Assembly (NCBI GenBank): GCA_020849665.1 | Contig: JADLFX010000070.1 | Span: 1-64,000, forward strand | Reading direction: 5' to 3' | Origin: Planctomycetota bacterium | GTDB taxonomy: Bacteria; Planctomycetota; UBA1135; UBA2386 | Length of the DNA: 64,000 nt | Shown here: piece after piece, positions 7,627 to 15,305 of the stretch | Layout of the letters: every line of letters starts with the position of its first letter | How positions within the stretch are numbered: position 1 is the stretch's first letter | The notes under the pieces: model-generated | Databases searched by the model: none | Told to the model about the DNA's origin: nothing | The model's input: the letters and a program-made list of their open reading frames with translations, nothing else | Made by a program: the position numbers and the translations under genes

Positions 7627-9387
7627 CTAGGCGATGCGCTTCTGCCAGCGGCCGAGCACGAGCGAGGCCACGCCCACCGCCACGCCGAACGAGAACACGC
7701 TCAGCACCAGCGGCACGCCGCGGGCGACCAGCATGTCGGAGCCGAACACCTTCAGACCGCCCAGCACCGCCAGGATCACCCCGCTCACCAGCAGCTCGCG
7801 GCTGCGCCGGAAGAGCCCCAGGCCCATCAGGGCGATCGCGATCAGGTGCAGGCCCACCGACTGCGCGCCGTGGAACGCGTTGTCCACGTCGATCGGCAGC
7901 CCGGAGAGCGTGGGCCACGCCACGAGGCGCAGGGCGCAGAAGGCGCTTGCCGCGGCGATCCACACCAGGAGCACGGCGAGGCGGTCCGCTCCCGCGACCC
8001 TGCCGTACCAGGACGTGGCCGGCGGTGGATGCCGCCGGCACCACGAGTAGTGCAGCCAGGCGCTCGCCGCGAGGAACACGGCCAGGGCCGGGTCGAGGAC
8101 GGGCGAGGGGGCCGGGGCCGCGAACTCGCCCACGACCACGGCGGCGGCGCAGGCGGCCGCCTGCAGGAGATACGAGACGAGCCGCAGGCTGCCGCTGCCA
8201 TGGCGCTGGGCGACCAGGGCCAGCCCGAGCGCGGTGAGCGACCACGCCGCGGCCAGGGACTTGGGCTCCGCCAGCACCCAGGCCAGGGCCGGCGCGAGGG
8301 CGCAGGTCGCGGCCAGTGCGAAGGCCGTGAAGCCCGCCGCCGCGCCGCTGCGGTGGCGCAGCACCACCGCGACCGCGAGGCACACGACCGCCACCGCGAG
8401 CACGACCCCACCTAGGGCCCGCGTGTGGCCGAGCCAGGGGAGGACCACGGCCGCAGCAGCGGCCTGGGCCCACACCACCGTGAAGGCGGGCATGGCCATG
8501 GCGAAGGGGCCGGGTGCGGCCGGGGCCGCCGCGGCGCGCCGCGCGGCCAGGGCGAGGTGGCCCAGCAGGGTGGCCGCCAGCGAGGGCAGGAACCAGGCCT
8601 GCTGCACCTCGGCGGGCACGACCAGCCCGCGGCGCAGCGGGATGGCGAGCTTGAAGGTCCAGGTCAGCCAGAAGAAGAGCGCCGGGAGCAGGACGACCCA
8701 GTGCACCCAGGGCCGGCGCGCGGTGCCGAGGAGCAGGCTCGCCACCGCTGCGGCGAGCAGGAGGGTCGCTGCCGCGCTGGCGAAGTGCGGCGTCGGGAAC
8801 CCGAGGGCCACCGTGGTGACCGCCACGGCCAAGGTGGCGATCTCCATCACCAACGCGGCGCGCCGCCAGACGCCGGTGACGGCCAGCAGGACGAGGGTCA
8901 GGGCCAGGATGGCGTTGCCCAGAGGGGTCGGGACCACCCCGAAGCGCGCCTGCCCCTCCAACACCACCGTGCAGAGCAGGACCACGCCGCAGGTCGCGAG
9001 GACGGAGCCCAGGGTGGAGGCGGGGGCGCGGCGGCGGGTCCCCCACGCCATCAGGCCCGCGGCGTAGGCCAGGCCGAGGGCGACCCCGGGGGTGGTTCCG
9101 AGAGCGCCGGCGTCGGCCAGGGTGCGCAGGACCAGGGCCACCACCAGTGCGAACGACACCGCGGCGACGCGGGTGAGGACCCTGGAGCGGGTGAGCCAGC
9201 CCCAGGCCGACTCGGAATCGAGCTCGAGGGCGAGCTGCGGCTCGGCGGCGGCCTCCGGGCGCGGCGCGCCCTGCTCCAGCGCCGCCACGCGCTCGGCGAG
9301 CTGGGCGATCTGGCGCTGCACCGCCGCCAGCTCCTCGCGCAGGCCGGAGGTGGTGCCCCGGTCCTGGCTCTCCCCGATCCCGGTCAT
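7627..9387 (-). CDS. Multi-TM membrane protein, DUF2339-like
   Basis: 586 residues. The N-terminal 45 residues include a short coiled coil (LREELAAVQRQIAQLAERVA), then an acidic linker, then about 15-18 closely spaced hydrophobic helices to the C-terminus, which ends in a basic tail (RWQKRIA). The plan of coiled-coil head plus a long polytopic body is that of DUF2339 predicted membrane proteins. No catalytic motif is visible and the function is unknown. The ATG at 9387 is the first in-frame start giving the soluble head. It is divergent from the NapC-like gene. Confidence 0.7.
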   Translation of the reverse strand: MTGIGESQDRGTTSGLREELAAVQRQIAQLAERVAALEQGAPRPEAAAEPQLALELDSESAWGWLTRSRVLTRVAAVSFALVVALVLRTLADAGALGTTPGVALGLAYAAGLMAWGTRRRAPASTLGSVLATCGVVLLCTVVLEGQARFGVVPTPLGNAILALTLVLLAVTGVWRRAALVMEIATLAVAVTTVALGFPTPHFASAAATLLLAAAVASLLLGTARRPWVHWVVLLPALFFWLTWTFKLAIPLRRGLVVPAEVQQAWFLPSLAATLLGHLALAARRAAAAPAAPGPFAMAMPAFTVVWAQAAAAAVVLPWLGHTRALGGVVLAVAVVCLAVAVVLRHRSGAAAGFTAFALAATCALAPALAWVLAEPKSLAAAWSLTALGLALVAQRHGSGSLRLVSYLLQAAACAAAVVVGEFAAPAPSPVLDPALAVFLAASAWLHYSWCRRHPPPATSWYGRVAGADRLAVLLVWIAAASAFCALRLVAWPTLSGLPIDVDNAFHGAQSVGLHLIAIALMGLGLFRRSRELLVSGVILAVLGGLKVFGSDMLVARGVPLVLSVFSFGVAVGVASLVLGRWQKRIA

Positions 9388-9557
9388 CGTCCGGCTCCTG
9401 CGGCGGACGCAGCCCCGATCCCCTTGGCGTGGGAGGCGCGCGCAACCGGGGGAACGACCGGGGCTCCACCGGGGCGGATCTCCGAGGTTGGCGAGGCGGG
9501 CATCGCGGTCTCTGCCTCCAGGGCCTGAACGAATGGCGTGTTGCGCGACGCATTGCC

Positions 9558-9574
9558 TTGGCAACTCGTGTGCC
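9558..9574 (+). promoter_or_regulatory. Possible sigma-54 promoter for the ImcH/CbcL-like genes
   Basis: TTGGCAACTCGTGTGCC has the invariant GG (9560-9561) and GC (9572-9573) separated by exactly 10 bases, as in -24/-12 promoters, with a good -24 half (TTGGCA). The -12 half (GTGC) is weaker than TTGC. Transcription would start near 9585, about 95 bases before the NapC-like start. Confidence 0.35.
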
Positions 9575-9679
9575 GGGGGGTCGAATCGCCCGACCCAAGC
9601 CAACCCTGACCCTGCCGGGCCGCGTACCCCCGGCAGAGGTCCGCGAAATGCCCACCCTCCGACGGCGTTCGGTGCCGCA

Positions 9680-11059
9680 ATGAATCGATTCCTGCTCCTC
9701 CTCCGCTCGAACTGGATCACGGCGTCCGGGGCGGTCCTCACCACCCTCTCGTTCATGGCGTTCGTGACCTCGTTCGTCTACTTCTCCCTGCACGGGGGAG
9801 GACACGGAGCCTACGTCGGCCTCTTCGCGTTCATCGCCCTGCCGGCGTTCTTCGTGCTCGGGCTGGTGCTGATGCCGCTCGGACTCTTCGTGTACCGGCG
9901 CCAGCTCCAGCAGCGCATGGAGCTGATCCGCCACAAGCCCTTCCGCCTGATCCGCGTGATCGCGGTGCTCACGCTGGTCAACCTCTCGGTGGTCGGCACG
10001 GCGGGCTACGAGGCGTTGCACTACATGGACTCGCAGCAGTTCTGCGGCACCCTCTGCCACGAGGTGATGTCGCCGACCTATGAGTCGTACCTCGACTCGC
10101 CGCACGCGCGCGTGTCCTGCGTCGAGTGCCACATCGGCTCGGGCGCGTCCTGGTTCGTGAAGTCGAAACTCTCCGGCCTGCGCCAGATCGCCGCGGTGCT
10201 CTTCGACACCTACCAGCGGCCGATCCCCACGCCGGTGCACGACCTGCGCCCCGCGCGCGACACGTGCGAGCAGTGCCACTGGCCCGACAAGTTCGCGGGC
10301 GACCGGCTCGTGGTTCGCCAGCACTTCGACGAAGACGAGGCGGTCACGCCCTCCACCACCGTACTGGTGCTGAAGACCGGCGGCGTGCGCCCCGACGGCA
10401 CCGCCACCGGCATCCACTGGCACGTGCACCCGGGCAACCGCGTCACCTACGTGGCCACCGACGGCAAGCGGGGCAAGATCCCGTGGGTCAAGTTCGTCGA
10501 CGAGAAGGGCAAGGAGCGCATCTTCACCGTCGAGGGCCAGGACCCTGCCAGGCCGCCCGAGGGCGAGATGCGCACCATGGACTGCGTGGACTGCCACAAT
10601 CAGCCGAGCCACGCGTTCCAGGAGCCCGACCTGGCGCTGGACGAGGCGATCGCGGCCAACAAGGTCTCGCGCCGCCTGCCGTTCATCCGCAAGGTGGGCC
10701 TCGAGGCACTGAAGAAGGGCTGGACGCGCGAGAACGCGAAGGAAGGCATCCTCAAGGACCTGGAGGCCTTCTACAACGCCAACGGCACGCTGGCGGCGGA
10801 CGTCCGCGCGCTGATCCCGCCGGCGGCGGACGCGATCGCGGCCATCTGGCTGCGCAACATCCACCCGCGCATGGGCATCACCTGGGGCACCTATCCGAGC
10901 TTCACCGGCCACACGGGCTGCATGCGCTGCCACGACGGCGAACACCTGGACGCCGATGGCGAGGCGATCTCGATGGAGTGCTCGACCTGCCACGCGACGC
11001 TGGCCAAGAAGGAAAAGGACCCGGCGATCCTCAAGCAGCTCGGCCTGAAGCAGGAGTAG
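9680..11059 (+). CDS. NapC/NirT-family membrane multiheme cytochrome, ImcH-like
   Basis: 459 residues. Three N-terminal hydrophobic helices (about 10-38, 45-72, 85-108) are followed by a periplasmic heme domain. The heme sites are one CX3CH (CGTLCH) followed by five CXXCH (CVECH, CEQCH, CVDCH, CMRCH, CSTCH). The segment FCGTLCHEVMSP is the first-heme signature of NapC/NirT quinol dehydrogenases. Three helices plus an extended heme domain recall Geobacter ImcH, an inner-membrane quinol oxidase used for extracellular electron transfer; from memory ImcH has seven hemes against six here. The CbcL-like gene follows 132 bp downstream, presumably in the same transcript. It most likely oxidises menaquinol and passes electrons to soluble cytochromes. 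Confidence 0.88.
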   Translation: MNRFLLLLRSNWITASGAVLTTLSFMAFVTSFVYFSLHGGGHGAYVGLFAFIALPAFFVLGLVLMPLGLFVYRRQLQQRMELIRHKPFRLIRVIAVLTLVNLSVVGTAGYEALHYMDSQQFCGTLCHEVMSPTYESYLDSPHARVSCVECHIGSGASWFVKSKLSGLRQIAAVLFDTYQRPIPTPVHDLRPARDTCEQCHWPDKFAGDRLVVRQHFDEDEAVTPSTTVLVLKTGGVRPDGTATGIHWHVHPGNRVTYVATDGKRGKIPWVKFVDEKGKERIFTVEGQDPARPPEGEMRTMDCVDCHNQPSHAFQEPDLALDEAIAANKVSRRLPFIRKVGLEALKKGWTRENAKEGILKDLEAFYNANGTLAADVRALIPPAADAIAAIWLRNIHPRMGITWGTYPSFTGHTGCMRCHDGEHLDADGEAISMECSTCHATLAKKEKDPAILKQLGLKQE

Positions 11060-11066
11060 CCGCGCA

Positions 11067-11102
11067 CATTCCGGCCCCGGCCCCGCGCGCGAGCCCGGAA
11101 TG
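11067..11102. terminator. Intergenic hairpin after the NapC-like gene
   Basis: CATTCCGG (11067-11074) pairs with CCGGAATG (11095-11102) around a GC-rich 20-base loop, starting 8 bases after the stop codon. There is no T-tract. It could attenuate or stabilise the transcript between the two cytochrome genes and need not be a full terminator. Confidence 0.3.
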
Positions 11103-11191
11103 CCCGGACTCGCGGAAATCTTGGCCCGGATCGCTGGTTGATCGGTCTGACGATCATGGTTCGGGGCATCCCGGCCCCGGAAGGCAGCCCG

Positions 11192-14080
11192 ATGCTCCCC
11201 GCACTCCCTGGAACGGGTCCGGCCGGCCGGACCCGGTCGGTCGTCCTCCTCCTCCTGCTCTGCGCCGGCACGCTGCGCGCGCAGGAGAACAGCGACTGCC
11301 TCCTCTGCCACGGCGAGGAGGACCTGGTGGTCGAGCGGGACGGCCGCAAGCTCTCGATGTACTTCGACGCCGATCGCGCCGCCAAGAGCGTGCACGGCAA
11401 GACCGAGTGCATCTCGTGCCACGTCGACCTCGCCGGGGTGAAGAACTTCCCCCATGCCAAGCGCCTCAAGCCGGCCGAGTGCGGCGACTGCCACGACGAG
11501 TCGTTCGACTCGATCGCCGCGTACTGGAACAGCACGCACGGCCGGAAGCAGAAGGCCGGCGAGGCCAACGCGCCGCGCTGCCAGGACTGTCACGGCAGCC
11601 ACTACATCGCCAAGCGCGGCGACCCCCTCTCGCTGCTGAGCCCGCTGCGCATCCCCGAGATGTGCACGCAGTGCCACGCCGACGGCAAGCCGGTCGCGCG
11701 GGCAGGGGCGCTGACGCGCGACGAGATCGCGGCCCGCTACAAGGACAGCATCCACGGTGACGGGCTCTTCCTGCAGGGCCTGAAGGTCGCCGCCGTGTGC
11801 ACGAGCTGCCACTCCGGCCACGGCATCCTGCCGCACACCGACCCGGCATCGACCCTGCACAAGGACAAGGTCAACGACGCGTGCCGCAAGTGCCACAACG
11901 ACGAGGGCGCGATCCACAAGGGCATCGTCGCGCAGGAACTGTGGGCCACGCCCGGCGCGGTGCCGCTGTGCGTGGACTGCCACCAGCCGCACGGCCAGCG
12001 CCGCATCGCCTACGGCACCAGGATGAGCGACGGCGAGTGTCTGGCCTGCCACACGCAGCCCGACATCGCCCAGCGCACCGGGCGCAAGGCGCTGCTGGTC
12101 GACAAGGATGCGCTCGCGCATTCGGTGCACGGCCGCAACCTGGTGGCCTGTGCCCAGTGCCACAGCACCCCGGCCAAGGCCGAGGCCGGACGCACCTGCG
12201 CGGTGGCGCCGGCGAAGGTGAACTGCGCGACCTGCCACGACCGCGAGGTTGGTCAGTACCAGCACGGCATCCACGGCTCGCTGCACGCGAAGGGCGAGGC
12301 CAACGCGCCGACCTGCGTGGAGTGCCACGGCACCCACACGATCCTGGAGAGCGAGGTGCCGGCCAACGGCGCGGCCACGCCCGAGCTGCGCGCGCGGATC
12401 CTGGCCGGGCCCACGCACCGCCGCAACGTGCCCGAACTCTGCGCACGCTGCCACAAGGACGGCGCGCCCGCCGCGGTGCGCAACCCCGACGGCGAGCCGG
12501 GCAAGATCGAACACTACCGCGAGAGCATCCACGGCAAAGGCCTGCTGGAGAGCGGGCTGATCGCGTCGGCCAACTGCGTCGACTGCCACTCCGCGCACAT
12601 GGAGCTGCCGCCCTCGGATCCGGCATCCAGCGTGTCCCCGGAACGCATCGTGGCCACCTGCGCGCGCTGCCACGACGGCATCGACGAGCACTTCCGCCAC
12701 AGCATCCACTCGAAGGAGGGCAACCCCGGCTTCCGCGCGGAGCCCGGCAAGCCCGGACTCCCGCACTGCAACGACTGCCACTCGGCGCACTCGGTCGCGC
12801 GCACCGATCTGGCCGGCTTCAAGCGCGACATCGTCGCGCAGTGCGGCAAGTGCCACGGCGAGATCACCGAGACCTACTTCGACACCTACCACGGCAAGGT
12901 GTCGGCGCTCGGCTCCACGGTCGCGGCCCGCTGCCACGACTGCCACGGCGCACACGACATCCTGCCGGCCAGCAACCCGGCGTCGTTCCTGCACGAGCAC
13001 AAGGTCGTGGCCACCTGCGGCAAGTGCCACGCAGGCTCCCACGAACGCTTCGCGGGCTACCTGACCCACGCCACCCACAACAACCCCGAGCGCTACCCGG
13101 CCCTGTACTGGGCGTTCCAGGCGATGACCTGGCTGCTGCTCGGCGTGTTCGGGTTCTTCGGCCTGCACCTCCTCGCGTGGCTCCCCCGCTCGTTCGCGCT
13201 GCGCCGCGAGCACCAGCGGCATGCGGCGGCCGCGGCGACGGCCGGCGCGGGGGCCGCACGCCACTACGTGCGCTTCACCCCGTTCAACCGCGCGCTGCAC
13301 GTGATGATCATCGTCAGCTTCCTCGGGCTGGCGCTGACCGGCATGGCGCTGAAGTTCGCCGAGGCGGGCTGGGCCAAGGTGCTGGCCGCGCTGCTCGGCG
13401 GCACGGAAACGGCCGGGTGGATCCACCGGGTGTGCGCGGTGATCACCTTCGCCTACATGGGCCTGCACCTCTTCGACGTGGCCCGGCGCTTCCGCGCCAG
13501 CGGCAAGACGCCCATCGAGTTCTTCTTCGGCCCCGACTCGATGATGCCGAGCTGGCGCGACGTGAAGGAGTTCATGGGCACCGCGCGCTGGTTCGCCGGC
13601 CTGGGCCCGCGGCCCAAGTACGGCAAGTGGACCTACTGGGAGAAGTTCGACTACTTCGCGGTGTTCTGGGGCGTGATCGTGATCGGGTTCTCCGGTCTCG
13701 TGCTCTGGTTCCCGGTGTTCTTCACCCACTTCCTGCCGGGATGGATGATCAACGTCTGCACGATCATCCACAGCGAGGAGGCCCTGCTGGCCACGGGGTT
13801 CATCTTCACCATCCACTTCTTCAACACGCACATGCGGCCCGAGAAGTTCCCCATGGACCGCGTGGTATTCACCGGCCGGATGACGGTCGAGGAGCTGAAG
13901 GCAGACAAGCCGGGGCTCTACGAGGAGCTGGTGGCGAGCGGCGAGCTGGAGAAGTACCTCGCGGATCCGCCCACCACGACCGCGCAGCGCGCGGCGGCGG
14001 TGTTCGGCTTCCTGGCGCTGACGATCGGCGTGGTCGTGGTCGTGCTGATCGTGCACGGGCTGCTGACCGTGGGGCTCTAG
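11192..14080 (+). CDS. 19-heme cytochrome c fused to a cytochrome b membrane domain, CbcL-like
   Basis: 962 residues from the ATG at 11192, chosen for a GGAAGG site at 11179-11184 and a signal sequence (SVVLLLLLCAGTLRAQ). Residues about 36-614 hold 19 CXXCH motifs in recurring units of the form SIHG...C..CHS.H.ILP, the doubled-CXXCH pattern. From about residue 635 there are six hydrophobic segments with His residues suited to b-hemes (NRALHVM, GWIHRV, GLHLFD, IHSEEA, FTIHFFNTH), as in FdnI/HydC-type cytochrome b. Fusion of a multiheme c domain to an FdnI-like diheme b domain is the plan of Geobacter CbcL, which has nine c-hemes. A quinol oxidase with a long heme wire across the periplasm is the best inference. 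Confidence 0.9.
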   Translation: MLPALPGTGPAGRTRSVVLLLLLCAGTLRAQENSDCLLCHGEEDLVVERDGRKLSMYFDADRAAKSVHGKTECISCHVDLAGVKNFPHAKRLKPAECGDCHDESFDSIAAYWNSTHGRKQKAGEANAPRCQDCHGSHYIAKRGDPLSLLSPLRIPEMCTQCHADGKPVARAGALTRDEIAARYKDSIHGDGLFLQGLKVAAVCTSCHSGHGILPHTDPASTLHKDKVNDACRKCHNDEGAIHKGIVAQELWATPGAVPLCVDCHQPHGQRRIAYGTRMSDGECLACHTQPDIAQRTGRKALLVDKDALAHSVHGRNLVACAQCHSTPAKAEAGRTCAVAPAKVNCATCHDREVGQYQHGIHGSLHAKGEANAPTCVECHGTHTILESEVPANGAATPELRARILAGPTHRRNVPELCARCHKDGAPAAVRNPDGEPGKIEHYRESIHGKGLLESGLIASANCVDCHSAHMELPPSDPASSVSPERIVATCARCHDGIDEHFRHSIHSKEGNPGFRAEPGKPGLPHCNDCHSAHSVARTDLAGFKRDIVAQCGKCHGEITETYFDTYHGKVSALGSTVAARCHDCHGAHDILPASNPASFLHEHKVVATCGKCHAGSHERFAGYLTHATHNNPERYPALYWAFQAMTWLLLGVFGFFGLHLLAWLPRSFALRREHQRHAAAAATAGAGAARHYVRFTPFNRALHVMIIVSFLGLALTGMALKFAEAGWAKVLAALLGGTETAGWIHRVCAVITFAYMGLHLFDVARRFRASGKTPIEFFFGPDSMMPSWRDVKEFMGTARWFAGLGPRPKYGKWTYWEKFDYFAVFWGVIVIGFSGLVLWFPVFFTHFLPGWMINVCTIIHSEEALLATGFIFTIHFFNTHMRPEKFPMDRVVFTGRMTVEELKADKPGLYEELVASGELEKYLADPPTTTAQRAAAVFGFLALTIGVVVVVLIVHGLLTVGL

Positions 14081-14392
14081 GCCGGGTCCCGCGGGGCCGC
14101 GCGTGCGGCCCCGCCGCGTCCCTCCGCGACCCGCGACCACACTCCCCTGCTGGAGGCGGGGCCGGCCACCCGCCCGCGTGGATCGGCATCGCCCGCCCCC
14201 TGGCGACGCACGCCGTCAGGCACCCGCCGGTGGCCGGGCGCACGCGTGCCGCCGGATGGTGCCGCCCTCGGTGCGTCGGTCCGGAGGAGGCGACGCGGCT
14301 ACACAAGCGGCCGCGGACTCCCGTGGAGCCCGCGGCCGCGGGGGGACGGACCCTGCGGATCCGCCAGAGGGCGACCGGTCAGATCCGGCCGC
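14081..14392. other. Convergent intergenic region, 312 bp
   Basis: No coding sequence is supported. It lies between the 3' ends of the 19-heme cytochrome and the c554-like gene and holds the strong hairpin at 14307-14339. Confidence 0.5.
14307..14339. terminator. Strong bidirectional hairpin
   Basis: GCGGCCGCGG pairs perfectly with CCGCGGCCGC (10 bp). After one mismatch a further CTCC/GGAG pairs around the loop CGT. It sits between two convergent cytochrome genes, 54 bp from the stop of the c554-like gene. There is no T-tract, but stem strength and placement favour a shared terminator. Confidence 0.5.
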
Positions 14393-15061
14393 TCACTTGT
14401 CCGCCTTCTTGTCCTTGCCGGAGCACTTCGGACAGTCCGGCGTGCAGGCATCGCGCAGCTTCTTCAGGTCTTCCTCGCTGCGCTTCTTGCGCGGGTCGTA
14501 GTGCTCGATCTCCTTCATCCGCTCCTTGAGGCAGAAGTCCTTGTAGGTCGGGCTCTTGTCGTTGTGGCACTTCTGGCAGGTGGCCACGTCGCGCTTCACT
14601 GCGATCTCGTTGGCGCCCACCGGAGTCGGCGTGCCGCCGGCCTGCGACTCCTTGAAGCGGATCTTGAAGTGCTCTTCGCCTGCGCCGTGGCAGCTCTCGC
14701 ACTGCACGCCGGCCTCGTGCTTGAACCCGCGCTTGATCTCCTTCGCGTCCACGCCGAACGCGGTCTGGTGGCACTTGAGGCACTGCTCGCTCTTCTGCGG
14801 GTCCTCGATCTTCAGCTTGGCGGCGATCTCCTTGGCCTTGGGCGTGCCGAGGGTCTCGAACGCCTTCGCGTGCGGCCCCTTCTGCCACTTGTCGAAGGTG
14901 TCGCCCTTCTCCGGGCCGTTGTGGCAGTTCTTGCAGGCCTGGGCGCCGATGAAGCGGTTCGGCGCCTGCGCGGCCGCCGCCTTGTCCTGTTCCGGCTGCA
15001 AGGGGAGGAACGGCAGCAGGATGAGGCCGCCGAGGATGGGGAGGAGGTTCAAAGGACTCAT
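14393..15061 (-). CDS. Tetraheme cytochrome, c554-like, secreted
   Basis: 222 residues. A signal-like N-terminus (NLLPILGGLILLPFLPL) is followed by four CXXCH sites: CKNCH, CLKCH, CESCH, CQKCH. The segments FIGAQACKNCHNG and GPHAKAFETL match the start of the cytochrome c554/multiheme hydroxylamine-type fold. After the fourth heme come a lone Cys in DFCLKERMK and a basic C-terminus with DACTPDCPKCSG, three closely spaced Cys that could bind a metal or form a disulfide. It is a plausible soluble electron shuttle for the neighbouring quinol oxidases. Confidence 0.87.
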   Translation of the reverse strand: MSPLNLLPILGGLILLPFLPLQPEQDKAAAAQAPNRFIGAQACKNCHNGPEKGDTFDKWQKGPHAKAFETLGTPKAKEIAAKLKIEDPQKSEQCLKCHQTAFGVDAKEIKRGFKHEAGVQCESCHGAGEEHFKIRFKESQAGGTPTPVGANEIAVKRDVATCQKCHNDKSPTYKDFCLKERMKEIEHYDPRKKRSEEDLKKLRDACTPDCPKCSGKDKKADK

Positions 15062-15305
15062 GGGTCGTCTCTCGGAGTTGGAGAGTCGCCGGGAATGTGG
15101 GCGACGTCGTGCGCCCCGGATCATCGGGGACCGGGCCGGAGCGTGCAAAGGCGGGGCCGCTCCGTTCTTTCCCGGCGCCGTGGATCCATTCCGCAGGAGG
15201 CAGGTTCCGGGGGGTGCGGCGCGGAGCGCCTTGGCGGCGCGCCGATCCGCGCGGCGAGCGCCATCCGACGCCGGTGCCGCGCCCGGGACACGGGCGCCTG
15301 CCGGG

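Noticed and set aside
9570..9600. GGTCGAATCGCC, resembling a tRNA T-arm.
   Set aside because: No matching acceptor, D or anticodon arms upstream and no proper TTC loop start; no tRNA can be folded here.
7433..14140. A continuous minus-strand open frame of over 2200 codons opposite the cytochrome genes.
   Set aside because: His/Arg/Gly/Ala-rich shadow composition, antisense to genes with unmistakable heme and membrane motifs; its end part coincides with no start signal or domain.
15130..15150. A GG-10-GC arrangement upstream of the c554-like gene with a good TTTGCA half.
   Set aside because: The -24 half (CGGCCCC) is too poor in this GC-rich background to call a sigma-54 promoter.
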